Assembly (NCBI GenBank): GCA_003557505.1 | Contig: PWOH01000047.1 | Coordinates: forward strand, 1-43,723 | Origin: Mollicutes bacterium | Lineage (GTDB): Bacteria > Bacillota_I > Bacilli_A > Izemoplasmatales > Izemoplasmataceae | Direction: 5' to 3' | DNA: 43,723 nucleotides | Shown here: positions 34,217-42,257 of the stretch, piece after piece | How positions within the stretch are numbered: position 1 is the first letter of the stretch | Layout: each line of letters opens with the position of its first letter | Made by a program: the position numbers and the translations under genes | The notes under the pieces: model-generated | The model's input: only the letters and a program-made list of their open reading frames with translations | Database searches by the model: none | What the model was told of the DNA's origin: nothing

Positions 34217-34220
34217 TTAG

Positions 34221-34284
34221 TCGCTTAGCAGCATACCGCACAGAATGGGTCTTAAGTATAGCAACGCTATCACCCTAATGGCGA
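34221..34284 (+). ncRNA. Ribosomal protein L21 leader
   Basis: The leader folds into a long hairpin: TCGC-TTAG (34221-34228) with CTAA-TG-GCGA (34275-34284), inner GGGT / ACCC (34247-34250, 34272-34275) and ATAGC-AAC-GCTAT (34258-34270). Location before rplU and size match the L21 leader family of Firmicutes, which is thought to bind L21 for feedback control. Assignment is by position and fold, not by covariance search. Confidence 0.7.
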
Positions 34285-34313
34285 GTCTTAACAATATGAG
34301 GAGGTGCTCAAGC

Positions 34314-34622
34314 ATGTACGCAGTTATCGAAACAGGTGGTAAACAATTGCGCGTTACCGAAGGGGAAGAAATCTTTGTAGAAAAGATGGAAGCCGCTGAA
34401 GGTGCTGAAGTTACATTCGACAATGTTTTAATGGTCGGTGGAGACAAATTAACCGTAGGAAATCCTACTGTTGAAGGCGCTAAAGTAACAGCAAAAGTTG
34501 TTAAACATGGTAAACAAAGAAAAATTATCGTGTTTAAATACAAACCTAAAAAGAACTATCGTCGTAAACAAGGCCACAGACAGCCTTACACAAAACTTGA
34601 AATCACAAAAATCGAACAATAA
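34314..34622 (+). CDS. rplU: 50S ribosomal protein L21
   Basis: The 102-residue sequence from [14 protein letters not shown] to KLEITKI is standard L21, with the basic [19 protein letters not shown] segment that contacts 23S rRNA. AGGAGGTG lies 9 bases before the ATG at 34314; the in-frame ATG at 34245 lies inside the leader hairpin and is rejected. In Firmicutes the protease gene prp (ysxB) normally sits between rplU and rpmA. Here only 43 bases separate the two ribosomal genes. Two tandem promoters suit the demand for ribosomal protein. Confidence 0.97.
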   Translation: MYAVIETGGKQLRVTEGEEIFVEKMEAAEGAEVTFDNVLMVGGDKLTVGNPTVEGAKVTAKVVKHGKQRKIIVFKYKPKKNYRRKQGHRQPYTKLEITKIEQ

Positions 34623-34665
34623 TCTATACTATAACGCATTTACACACTATCGGAGGTGACGAACA

Positions 34666-34950
34666 ATGTTGATAGATATTCAATTGCAAGCGTTGATGGC
34701 ATCTAAAAAAGGTGTTAGTTCAACTAAAAACGGTCGTGATTCAGAATCTAAACGTCTAGGCGCTAAGCGTGCAGACGGTCAAAAATGTACAGCCGGTTCC
34801 ATTATTTATCGTCAGCGCGGTACCAAAATCCATCCAGGAGTTAACGTAGGTATTGGCGGAGATGATACACTATTCAGTAAAATTGATGGCGTCGTCCGAT
34901 TCGAACGTATTGGAAGAGACAAGAAACGCGCTTCAGTTTACCCAGAATAA
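34666..34950 (+). CDS. rpmA: 50S ribosomal protein L27 with an atypical N-terminal extension
   Basis: The 94-residue protein has the full L27 core ([24 protein letters not shown], then [14 protein letters not shown]). GGAGGTGA 6 bases before ATG 34666 shows that translation starts with an 11-residue extension [11 protein letters not shown]. In Firmicutes the extension ends in a LQFF-type motif that protease Prp cuts before the ASKKG/AHKK end needed at the peptidyl transferase centre. Here the two aromatic residues are missing (LQALM) and no prp gene is next to it. An internal ATG at 34696 would give MASKKG directly, but has no ribosome binding site. Confidence 0.97.
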   Translation: MLIDIQLQALMASKKGVSSTKNGRDSESKRLGAKRADGQKCTAGSIIYRQRGTKIHPGVNVGIGGDDTLFSKIDGVVRFERIGRDKKRASVYPE

Positions 34951-34954
34951 TACT

Positions 34955-34987
34955 ATGGCAAACAGTGATACTGTTTGCCATTTTTAT
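34955..34987 (+). terminator. Terminator of rplU-rpmA
   Basis: ATGGCAAACAGT (34955-34966) / ACTGTTTGCCAT (34970-34981), GAT loop, T tail. Confidence 0.93.
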
Positions 34988-35003
34988 TGTCTACATGTAT
35001 AAT
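34975..35003 (+). promoter_or_regulatory. Promoter of the GNAT-kinase gene, overlapping the terminator
   Basis: TTGCCA (34975-34980), 17-base spacer, TATAAT (34998-35003). The -35 box lies within the right arm of the rpmA terminator. Confidence 0.7.
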
Positions 35004-35033
35004 AAACCTTGAGATTAGATTAAAGGTGACACT

Positions 35034-36032
35034 ATGATTAGACTTGCTAAAACAGCGGATTTGGATGCGATTGATGCCCTAAGTGTTAAGACAATTACTG
35101 CAATGCACCAACAAGGATTGCATCAATGGACAACCAATTATCCCAGAAGCCCTCATTTTAAAGATGACATTAGCCATAACCGCCTGTATATTTACGAAAC
35201 AGACAATAAAATACTTGGTGTTATGGCCCTATATGGAGAAAACGAAGAAAGTTACCGTAATCTATCCTGGATGAAACAACAATCTTTGGTCATACATCGA
35301 ATAATGGTTGATCCAGATGCCAGGGGACAAGGGATTGCCAGCGGTTTTCTTTCTTATGCGATTAACCAGTGCAAAACAGCTAATAAACACTCATTAAAAA
35401 TCGATACCCATCCATCAAATAATGCGATGAATGCCTTATTGAAAAAGCATCAGTTCCAATATATCGGCTATTTAAAAAGTATTCACCGTCTAGCGTATGA
35501 ACGTTTAATTGATTTTTCATTCATGAAAAAGGTGCTTATCTTTGGGAATGCCGGGACCGGTAAAACAACGTTAGCGAGAATGCTTGGGGACAAGTTGAAC
35601 CTCAACGTTTTACATTTGGATACTGTCTACTGGCTTAAAGATTGGCAGTCAATGGATAAGGAACTCTTTAAACAAAAGGTTCGTCGTTATTTAAAGCACC
35701 ATCCTAGGTTTGTCATGGATGGCAATTATACGAACTCTCAGACATTTGAAGACCGTATCCGTATCGCTGATACGATTATTTTACTGAAATACCCAAAACA
35801 AAGCGCTTTAAAAGGTGTTATTGAGCGTGAAAAAGAATACAAGCACCGTTATCGTAGTGATATGGCAACGGGATGTATTGAAGAACTTGATCAAGAGTTT
35901 TTGCAGTATGTCGCATTTTTTGACAAGAAAAAGAAAAAACTAGAAGCTGTGTTAAATAGCTTAAAACATCAAAAAAATATCCTGATTTTTGATTCAAGGG
36001 ATGCGTTGATGCAGTGGTTTAACAGCTTATAA
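35034..36032 (+). CDS. Fusion of a GNAT acetyltransferase and a P-loop kinase
   Basis: A single 332-residue frame with two domains. Residues 1 to about 158 are a GNAT N-acetyltransferase, with the acetyl-CoA-binding motif VDPDARGQGIASGFL and a final LKSIHRLAYER strand. Residues 164-332 are a kinase of the DNA topology modulator/FlaR or adenylate kinase-like type, with Walker A GNAGTGKTT, the LHLDTVYW segment and RFVMDGNYT. The second domain begins with Met (35523) but has no ribosome binding site before it, and there is no stop or frameshift between them. The fusion therefore appears real. AGGTGA precedes the ATG. Substrates unknown. Confidence 0.85.
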   Translation: MIRLAKTADLDAIDALSVKTITAMHQQGLHQWTTNYPRSPHFKDDISHNRLYIYETDNKILGVMALYGENEESYRNLSWMKQQSLVIHRIMVDPDARGQGIASGFLSYAINQCKTANKHSLKIDTHPSNNAMNALLKKHQFQYIGYLKSIHRLAYERLIDFSFMKKVLIFGNAGTGKTTLARMLGDKLNLNVLHLDTVYWLKDWQSMDKELFKQKVRRYLKHHPRFVMDGNYTNSQTFEDRIRIADTIILLKYPKQSALKGVIEREKEYKHRYRSDMATGCIEELDQEFLQYVAFFDKKKKKLEAVLNSLKHQKNILIFDSRDALMQWFNSL

Positions 36033-36042
36033 GGAGAAAAAC

Positions 36043-37326
36043 ATGTTTGTTGATTTAGTTAAACTTACCATTCAAAGTGGAAAAGGCGGCGACGGAATGA
36101 GTGCATTTCGTCGTGAAAAGTATGTCCCGAAAGGTGGGCCATCCGGTGGTGATGGTGGCCGCGGCGGCCATGTTATATTTGAAGGCGACGAAGGATTATC
36201 AACGTTGCTGGAATACCGCTATAATAAACATCGTAAAGCCGATGATGGTGAAGCGGGTAAAAATAAAAAGATGCATGGCGGCAATGGTGAAGATTTGGTA
36301 ATGAAAGTTCCGGTTGGAACGACCATCTTCAATGACAAAACTAATAAAGTTGTTGCGGATATTACCGAACATAAGCAACAAGCCATTGTTTTACAAGGTG
36401 GCCGTGGTGGCCGTGGTAATGTTAAGTTCATGAACTCCAGAAATACGGCGCCTGATATCGCTGAAAAAGGTGAACCCGGACACGAACTGGATATTCGCAT
36501 TGAACTAAAACTGCTTGCAGATGTCGGGTTAATCGGAATGCCAAGTGTTGGGAAAAGTACCCTGATTAGCGCAATTTCTGCATCTAAACCAAAAATTGCT
36601 GATTATCATTTTACAACAATCAAGCCTAATTTAGGCGTTGTTGGTACAACTGATCAGCGTAGTTTTGTGGCGGCCGACTTGCCAGGTCTTATTGAAGGTG
36701 CATCACTCGGACAAGGGCTTGGGACACAGTTTTTACGTCATATTGAAAGAACTCGAGTTATCTTGCATGTTGTTGATATGAGTGCTTTTGAAGGGCGCGA
36801 TCCTTATGAAGACTTTCAAACAATCAATCAAGAATTAATCAATTATAAAAAGGATTTAGAAACGCGTCCACAGATTATCGTAGCTAATAAAATGGATATG
36901 CCGGATGCTGAAGCGAATCTTGAAAAATTCAAAACACAATACCAAGGTGAGGCTGAAATTATTCCTATCAGTGCCTATACGCGTAAGAATATTGATTATC
37001 TCCTCTTAAAAACTGCGGATCTACTTGACTCGATTCCTCAGTCTAGCTTATATGATTCAGATGACTTTGAAGCCTTTGTCACCTATCAGTTTGAAGGCCA
37101 TGAACAACCATACACCATTAAAAAAGGTGATGATGGAATTTATGAAATCGAAGGGGATGGGCTTAAGCGTCTCTTTGAAATGACTGATTTTTCTAAGGAA
37201 GAATCCATTCGTCGTTTTGCACGTCAACTCCGTGGGTTAGGGATTGACCGCGAACTTCGCGATCTAGGTGTTGAACATGGCGATGTAGTGAGAATATTTG
37301 ATGTTTCATTTGAGTTTATTGATTAA
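36043..37326 (+). CDS. obg: GTPase Obg/CgtA
   Basis: Obg binds the large ribosomal subunit and takes part in its assembly and in stress signalling. The 427-residue protein has the glycine-rich OBG domain (residues 1 to about 158, with KGGPSGGDGGRGGHV), the G domain with GMPSVGKSTL, DLPGLIEGAS and NKMD, and a C-terminal OCT domain that ends in DVVRIFDVSFEFID. AAGGAG precedes the ATG, 10 bases after the preceding gene, so both may share a transcript. The order rplU-rpmA-obg is conserved in many bacteria, with the GNAT-kinase as a local insertion. Confidence 0.97.
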   Translation: MFVDLVKLTIQSGKGGDGMSAFRREKYVPKGGPSGGDGGRGGHVIFEGDEGLSTLLEYRYNKHRKADDGEAGKNKKMHGGNGEDLVMKVPVGTTIFNDKTNKVVADITEHKQQAIVLQGGRGGRGNVKFMNSRNTAPDIAEKGEPGHELDIRIELKLLADVGLIGMPSVGKSTLISAISASKPKIADYHFTTIKPNLGVVGTTDQRSFVAADLPGLIEGASLGQGLGTQFLRHIERTRVILHVVDMSAFEGRDPYEDFQTINQELINYKKDLETRPQIIVANKMDMPDAEANLEKFKTQYQGEAEIIPISAYTRKNIDYLLLKTADLLDSIPQSSLYDSDDFEAFVTYQFEGHEQPYTIKKGDDGIYEIEGDGLKRLFEMTDFSKEESIRRFARQLRGLGIDRELRDLGVEHGDVVRIFDVSFEFID

Positions 37327-37382
37327 CTATTAAAAAGACCTTTCTCGAAAGTATTTGATTAAAACGGACAAAAAAAATAGAG

Positions 37383-37413
37383 TAGAGTTATGTTTTTGCA
37401 TAACTCTATTTTT
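37383..37413 (+). terminator. Terminator of obg
   Basis: TAGAGTTATG (37383-37392) / CATAACTCTA (37399-37408), TTTTTG loop and T tail. Confidence 0.9.
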
Positions 37414-37444
37414 GTTATATAAAGGTATTGAGGGGAGGGTTATA

Positions 37445-37522
37445 TTGAAGCGTAAAACAAAGAAACACCGACAGTTCGCATACTATCTATATAAAATAAA
37501 AATTAATTATGGGCGAAATTAA
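37445..37522 (+). CDS. Possible 25-residue basic peptide
   Basis: An ORF with TTG start, MKRKTKKHRQFAYYLYKIKI and then NYGRN, lies in the 326-base gap between obg and mgtE. AGGGGAGGG at 37431-37439 is a very strong and well-spaced ribosome binding site, unusual for noncoding sequence here. Nine of 25 residues are Lys or Arg. No promoter or homologue can be shown, so it may be spurious. The remainder of the gap (37523-37620) is AT-rich and shows nothing else. Confidence 0.25.
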   Translation: MKRKTKKHRQFAYYLYKIKINYGRN

Positions 37523-37620
37523 CTCCTAACACGATAAAAATATATTTTTAACCGTAAATATTATATAATTGAATCATTGATTTTATGGTCTTCAGACTGT
37601 CTAAAACTTGCATTTTGTTG

Positions 37621-37626
37621 TATAAT
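37621..37626 (+). promoter_or_regulatory. -10 box of the mgtE pair
   Basis: Consensus TATAAT 26 bases before the mgtE start; -35 region poor (TGTCTA at 37598-37603). No M-box magnesium riboswitch is recognised upstream. Confidence 0.45.
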
Positions 37627-37652
37627 AGCCGTTGAAAGGATGTGAATCACAT

Positions 37653-39059
37653 ATGAATGAAAACATCGATGATATTGTTCGTATCATTAAGGAAGCCTCA
37701 CCCGGAACTATTCAGGATGAGTTAGAATCATATCATCCTTCTGATGTTGCAGAATGTTTTTCAATTATTAATGATGAAGACGAGATGCATTTGCTAATAA
37801 CGCTTAACCATCATCTATTAGCGGCCATTTTTGCACACCTTAAACCAAAAAAAGTTTCAAAGTTATTGTTAAAAGTTGATAAACCTAAAGCCGGTCGAAT
37901 ATTAGATGCAATGGAAAGAGACGATGCAACCGATGTTTTAAAAATGTTTAGTGCACAAACACGTAAAGCATTACTTGCAACTACCGATGATAACGTAAAA
38001 GTGGAGTTAGAGTCGCTGATTCATTATCCAGAAGAAACTGCTGGATCGATTATGACTACTGATTATATTGATATCCATAAAGATATGGATGTTAAAGATG
38101 CGATGAAAGTTTTGGTTAAAAATTCCGAATCGACGCAAGGCATACAAAGACTTTTTGTATTGGATGATAATAAGTTCTTAGAAGGCATTGTCGAACTTAA
38201 AACATTGATTCAAGCAAGAAGTCCAAGAAAAGTTGAAGATTTTATGTTTACTGATGTTATTACGGCTAAAGTCAATGATGATGTTGAAAATGTCGCTCGA
38301 CTGATGCAAAATTATGGAATATATCTTTTACCAATCGTTAACGAAAGCAATCAACTCTTAGGTGTCATCACTATGGATGACGCCGCCGACATTCTTGATA
38401 TGGAGACCGATGAGGACTATGCGCGCTTTGCGTCAATTTCCAAAGAGGATTCAATCAACAAAAATGTTTGGCGTTCAGCTTTGCATCGTTTGCCTTGGTT
38501 AACATTATTGCTGGCCGTAGGCATGATAGTCAGCGCAATAATATCAGGGTTTGAAGCAACAATTGAACAAATTACAGTTCTTGTCTTTTTTCTTCCTTTA
38601 GTTTTAGACATGTGCGGGAATACGGGGACACAATCTTTGGCGGTAACGGTCCGTGGAATTTCTCGGCAACATTATCAAGACTCTGAGTCACGTAAAAAGC
38701 ATGTTATTAAAGAAATAAAAGTTGGGGCATTAAATGGCCTAGGGATTGGCGGCTTATCATTTATCACCAGTGGTATATTTTTAATCATTGTTGATTTGTT
38801 AGGTATAATTACTTTAACTTATCCACCTTTTTTAATATCATTTAGTATTGGATTAAGTGTTGGACTTGCGTTAATTATTTCAACAGCCTTTGGCGCCATT
38901 GTCCCCTTAACATTGAATCGTTTGAATTTTGATCCTGCCGTTGCGAGTGGTCCATTTATCACAACAATGAGCGACGTGTTTGGGCTACTTATATATTTTG
39001 TTGTTGCTGGTATTATTATATTATGGTTGCCTGAGTTTATTGCTGGAATAGGAGGTTAA
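37653..39059 (+). CDS. mgtE: MgtE family magnesium transporter, first copy
   Basis: A 468-residue protein with the full MgtE layout: N domain (about 1-125), two CBS domains (about 130-255) that sense magnesium, and five membrane helices. The pore motif LDMCGNTGTQSLAVT and the last-helix motif VASGPFITTMSDVFGLL, with the selectivity aspartate, are both present. The start at 37653 has AAGGA about 12 bases upstream, slightly far. A paralogue follows after 3 bases, so both are made from one message. MgtE usually works as a homodimer; tandem copies permit two homodimers or a heterodimer. Confidence 0.95.
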   Translation: MNENIDDIVRIIKEASPGTIQDELESYHPSDVAECFSIINDEDEMHLLITLNHHLLAAIFAHLKPKKVSKLLLKVDKPKAGRILDAMERDDATDVLKMFSAQTRKALLATTDDNVKVELESLIHYPEETAGSIMTTDYIDIHKDMDVKDAMKVLVKNSESTQGIQRLFVLDDNKFLEGIVELKTLIQARSPRKVEDFMFTDVITAKVNDDVENVARLMQNYGIYLLPIVNESNQLLGVITMDDAADILDMETDEDYARFASISKEDSINKNVWRSALHRLPWLTLLLAVGMIVSAIISGFEATIEQITVLVFFLPLVLDMCGNTGTQSLAVTVRGISRQHYQDSESRKKHVIKEIKVGALNGLGIGGLSFITSGIFLIIVDLLGIITLTYPPFLISFSIGLSVGLALIISTAFGAIVPLTLNRLNFDPAVASGPFITTMSDVFGLLIYFVVAGIIILWLPEFIAGIGG

Positions 39060-39062
39060 TAT

Positions 39063-40466
39063 ATGCCTAAACTTACATTAATAAAACGAAATAAACCTAA
39101 AGAAATTGTCGCTATTACCCGTCATGAAAAACGTCAAAAAATATCTCAAAGTAAACTAAATCGTTATCACCCATACGATATTTCTGAAGCGTTGCTTGTG
39201 ATGAGTGAAACGGAACGTCAAAAAGTTTATTCTTGGCTTAATAAAGAAAAACTTGCCAAGGTTTTTGAACATATTAGCGAAGAGCGCGCTGCTGATTTTA
39301 TTCTCGAGCTGGACAAATCATTGGCCGCAGATGTATTGACATTGATGGAAATAGATGATGCAGTTGATATTTTACAACATTTAAAATTTGATGACTCAAC
39401 AGAATTTTTTGTACTCTTGGATGAAACAAAACGGAATCAAATTAGAAAACTCTCAAAATACAAACATCTTACAGCCGGGAGCGAAATGAACAGTGATTTT
39501 ATTAAACTTAATCCCGGAATGGATGTTAAGGATGCTATGAAGTTACTTGTCAGTCAAGCCAACACAATAGAAATGATTGAGACTTTATTTGTTACCGATG
39601 AAAACGATGTTTTAGTTGGGGTCGTCGACCTTAAAGACTTGATTGTTGCAAAACATCCTAAAAAAATCGAGAATATAATGGATTCTAACTTTTATGCGGT
39701 CAATGTACTTGATGGTATTCAAGAGGTCGTAAAAGATATTCAAAAATATGACACATTAGCAATGCCTGTATTAAATGAAGATAAAAAAATAGAAGGTATC
39801 ATTACCATGTATGATGCGATGGACATCATCGAAGAAACAGCCCATGATGATTATGCTAAACTTGCTGGACTTCCAGCTGAGGACGATGTGTATGATTCTG
39901 CTAAAACAAGTGCTAAAAAAAGGCTACCATGGCTTGTTTTACTACTATTTATGAATATGATTGTTTCGACAGTATTGGCTTCTTACGAAGAAACAATTGC
40001 AGCGATTGCGGTTTTAGTTTTGTTTCAGCCATTGATATTAGGAATGGCGGGCAATATAGGAACACAATCTTTAGCTGTTACGATATTAAGAATATCAAGG
40101 GAAACTTTACGGACAAAAGTCAATGTCATCAAACACATTACTAGTGAATTTTTGGTTGGCGTAATTAATGGTGTTATCTTAGGTGTATTAGCGTTTTTAA
40201 CATCATGGATTTTACTTAATATTTTACCATTAGGTCAAATTGACAGTACAATTACTCCATTTAGAGTAGCTGGCGTGGTTGGCTTAAGTGTTGTGAGTTC
40301 TCTAAGTGTCTCAGCGCTATTGGGAAGCCTTATACCTGTAATATTAAACAAACTTCGTGTTGATCCAGCAGTTGCAAGTGGTCCATTTATTACAACCATT
40401 AATGATGTTACCGCACTCATGGTATATTTCACCTTAGCCAGTGTTCTTTTACTAACTTTACTTTAA
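39063..40466 (+). CDS. mgtE: MgtE family magnesium transporter, second copy
   Basis: A 467-residue paralogue of the preceding gene with the same domains. It has a longer basic leader (about residues 1-40), the N domain, CBS pair and five helices with LGMAGNIGTQSLAVT and VASGPFITTINDVTALM. Both ion-pathway motifs are intact, so it should transport magnesium or a related divalent ion. GGAGG in the tail of the first copy precedes the ATG. The two sequences are clearly diverged, which suggests an old duplication with different regulation or ion preference rather than a recent one. Confidence 0.95.
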   Translation: MPKLTLIKRNKPKEIVAITRHEKRQKISQSKLNRYHPYDISEALLVMSETERQKVYSWLNKEKLAKVFEHISEERAADFILELDKSLAADVLTLMEIDDAVDILQHLKFDDSTEFFVLLDETKRNQIRKLSKYKHLTAGSEMNSDFIKLNPGMDVKDAMKLLVSQANTIEMIETLFVTDENDVLVGVVDLKDLIVAKHPKKIENIMDSNFYAVNVLDGIQEVVKDIQKYDTLAMPVLNEDKKIEGIITMYDAMDIIEETAHDDYAKLAGLPAEDDVYDSAKTSAKKRLPWLVLLLFMNMIVSTVLASYEETIAAIAVLVLFQPLILGMAGNIGTQSLAVTILRISRETLRTKVNVIKHITSEFLVGVINGVILGVLAFLTSWILLNILPLGQIDSTITPFRVAGVVGLSVVSSLSVSALLGSLIPVILNKLRVDPAVASGPFITTINDVTALMVYFTLASVLLLTLL

Positions 40467-40501
40467 AAAGTTTATATGCAAACTAAAGAGGAGAAAAGCT
40501 T

Positions 40502-41059
40502 ATGTATAGTTACCTTAAAGGTTACATCACAGAAATTGAACCTGAGAAAATTACACTTGAAGTTAATAACATCGGCTATCACATTATTGTGCCGAATCCT
40601 TTTGAATTTAAAAAAGATGAATCATTAAAGGTATACATCCATCAACACATCCGTGAAGATGCGCATACATTGTTTGGATTTATCTCTATTAAACAAAAAC
40701 GTTTATTCGAACAATTGCTTAGTGTTAAAGGCATCGGTCCTAAAAGTGCTTTGGCTGTATTAGCTGCCGCTGATGTGGAAGGCATTATTCGTGCCATCGA
40801 AATGAGCGACACAAAATACTTAAATCGTTTCCCTGGTATTGGCCCGAAAGCCTCCCAACAGATCGTGCTTGATTTAAAAGGAAAAGTGAAAGTCGATACT
40901 TTAACGGTTAAACCAAGTGGAACAATGGGCGAAGTTGAAGATGCACTACGCGCCCTAGGCTACAAACAACGCGAAATTGACCGTGTGACTAAAAAGCTTG
41001 ATAGCACTAAAGATACGGCTACATTAATAAAAGATGCATTAAAGTTGATCGCGAATTAA
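40502..41059 (+). CDS. ruvA: Holliday junction DNA helicase subunit RuvA
   Basis: RuvA binds four-way junctions as a tetramer and loads the RuvB motor. The 185-residue protein has the OB-fold domain (MYSYLKGYITEIEPEKITLEVNNIGY), two helix-hairpin-helix motifs (LLSVKGIGPKSALAVL and FPGIGPKASQQIVLDLKGK) and the C-terminal three-helix domain (EVEDALRALGYKQREI) that contacts RuvB. AGAGGAG precedes the ATG. In most bacteria ruvB follows; here a different gene follows after one base. Together with recU the window thus carries the binding and the cutting components, but not the motor. Confidence 0.96.
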   Translation: MYSYLKGYITEIEPEKITLEVNNIGYHIIVPNPFEFKKDESLKVYIHQHIREDAHTLFGFISIKQKRLFEQLLSVKGIGPKSALAVLAAADVEGIIRAIEMSDTKYLNRFPGIGPKASQQIVLDLKGKVKVDTLTVKPSGTMGEVEDALRALGYKQREIDRVTKKLDSTKDTATLIKDALKLIAN

Positions 41060-41060
41060 T

Positions 41061-42203
41061 ATGTCGACACATAAAATAATGGATGCCTACAAAAACTATC
41101 AAGCTACATTCCACACATTTTTAACAGGTGATAAGAAAGTCGCATTAGACAAGGCTGCCTTAAAAGTATATGAAACATTAAAATCAGTTAAACTGACAAC
41201 GCCGTTTCTAAGGCACTTAGTCATTGATTTTACCCCTGAAGTATTCGCGCTGCGTCATAAAATTATTACTCAAGACAAACAAGAACATCCTGAACATATT
41301 AATGAGATGGTTATCGAATTGATTAGACTTAGTAATAAATACGCAAGAAACCATGACTATACCTCATATAAACAGGCAATTTTCGAATTAGACAACCTCG
41401 ATGAAACAAGAATCAAATCAGGACTAGCCCAATTAATCAAGATTGATGAGTCTAAACGCAATGCACTTGTTCATAAACATGCCATAACCAATGAAACTTT
41501 CTTTGAAAAACTCCATTCAATCGGTCCGAAACCAAAACACCATGACAAATGGAGGCTATTAAATACATTGGTTAAACGATTTGAGTATGATAATTTCCAA
41601 CAAACCATAATTTTTGAAGACGCAAATACCTTTGAAGACAGCGAAACTATTTTAGATACGAAAGGTAATATAATTGTTCGAACACCAACTATAAACACCA
41701 TGTTTGATTTAAAATTATTTTTACACAAACTATCAAAAGCGCTTATTATTTTTTACCATCAAAGTGATTCCAAAAATATCTTTTTAAGACCTACAAAATT
41801 AACAGCCCTTTCGACAATGGTTGAATCGTTGTTAATCCAAATTGTTTGCACAAAAACTGAGTCTAAATTTCTTCAGCACCTCACCATCTTAGAAAATTCA
41901 TACTTTGCTGGTCATGCTTTATTCGAATTTGATTTGCATCAAGATGGCAATAGTGCTAAAAAAATTTATACCGATCTTATGAATCCTCTATACCGCGTTG
42001 ATGTTGTAGAACATTGGGGCCAGGCATTACTTATCAATAGACAATTATTATCCATGCATTATCGTCCAATTGGCTACATTATGGCTCAAAACCTCAAAAT
42101 AATTCTTAATAAAGAACGCGTCAATAAACGTAAACTAGGTATTTGGTTAAAAGATAACATTTTAACGCGTATTGATGAAGTAGGCATGGATGCTTTAATT
42201 TAG
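41061..42203 (+). CDS. Probable inactive M3 oligopeptidase-like protein
   Basis: A 380-residue protein, cytoplasmic, not matching any common family at first sight. Its C-terminal half follows the layout of oligoendopeptidase F (M3): a PTINTMFDLKLFLHKLSKALI block in the place of the HExGH helix, then TMVESLL with the third-ligand glutamate (Glu255), a FAGHALFEFDLHQ helix and a final WGQALLINRQLL-HYRPIGYIMAQNL segment. The zinc motif is changed to HKLSK (222-226), so the catalytic Glu and second His are lost. The protein is also some 200 residues shorter than PepF. It begins one base after ruvA without its own clear ribosome binding site, so it is probably coupled. Function unknown. Confidence 0.5.
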   Translation: MSTHKIMDAYKNYQATFHTFLTGDKKVALDKAALKVYETLKSVKLTTPFLRHLVIDFTPEVFALRHKIITQDKQEHPEHINEMVIELIRLSNKYARNHDYTSYKQAIFELDNLDETRIKSGLAQLIKIDESKRNALVHKHAITNETFFEKLHSIGPKPKHHDKWRLLNTLVKRFEYDNFQQTIIFEDANTFEDSETILDTKGNIIVRTPTINTMFDLKLFLHKLSKALIIFYHQSDSKNIFLRPTKLTALSTMVESLLIQIVCTKTESKFLQHLTILENSYFAGHALFEFDLHQDGNSAKKIYTDLMNPLYRVDVVEHWGQALLINRQLLSMHYRPIGYIMAQNLKIILNKERVNKRKLGIWLKDNILTRIDEVGMDALI

Positions 42204-42206
42204 TAA

Positions 42207-42252
42207 AAAAACACTCGATATTCAGCTTAAATGCTCAATATCGAGTGTTTTT
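42207..42252. terminator. Shared bidirectional terminator
   Basis: AAAAACACTCGATATT (42207-42222) and AATATCGAGTGTTTTT (42237-42252) form a perfect 16-bp stem between two convergent genes, with A and T runs that let it work on both strands. Confidence 0.9.
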
Positions 42253-42257
42253 AATTT

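Noticed and set aside
34245-34313. N-terminal extension of L21
   Set aside because: It would be encoded by the L21 leader hairpin, and L21 proteins start at MYAV; AGGAGGTG fits 34314.
37327-37652. M-box (ykoK) magnesium riboswitch before mgtE
   Set aside because: The position is right, but none of the conserved M-box sequence blocks can be recognised; the gap holds the obg terminator, a small ORF and AT-rich sequence.
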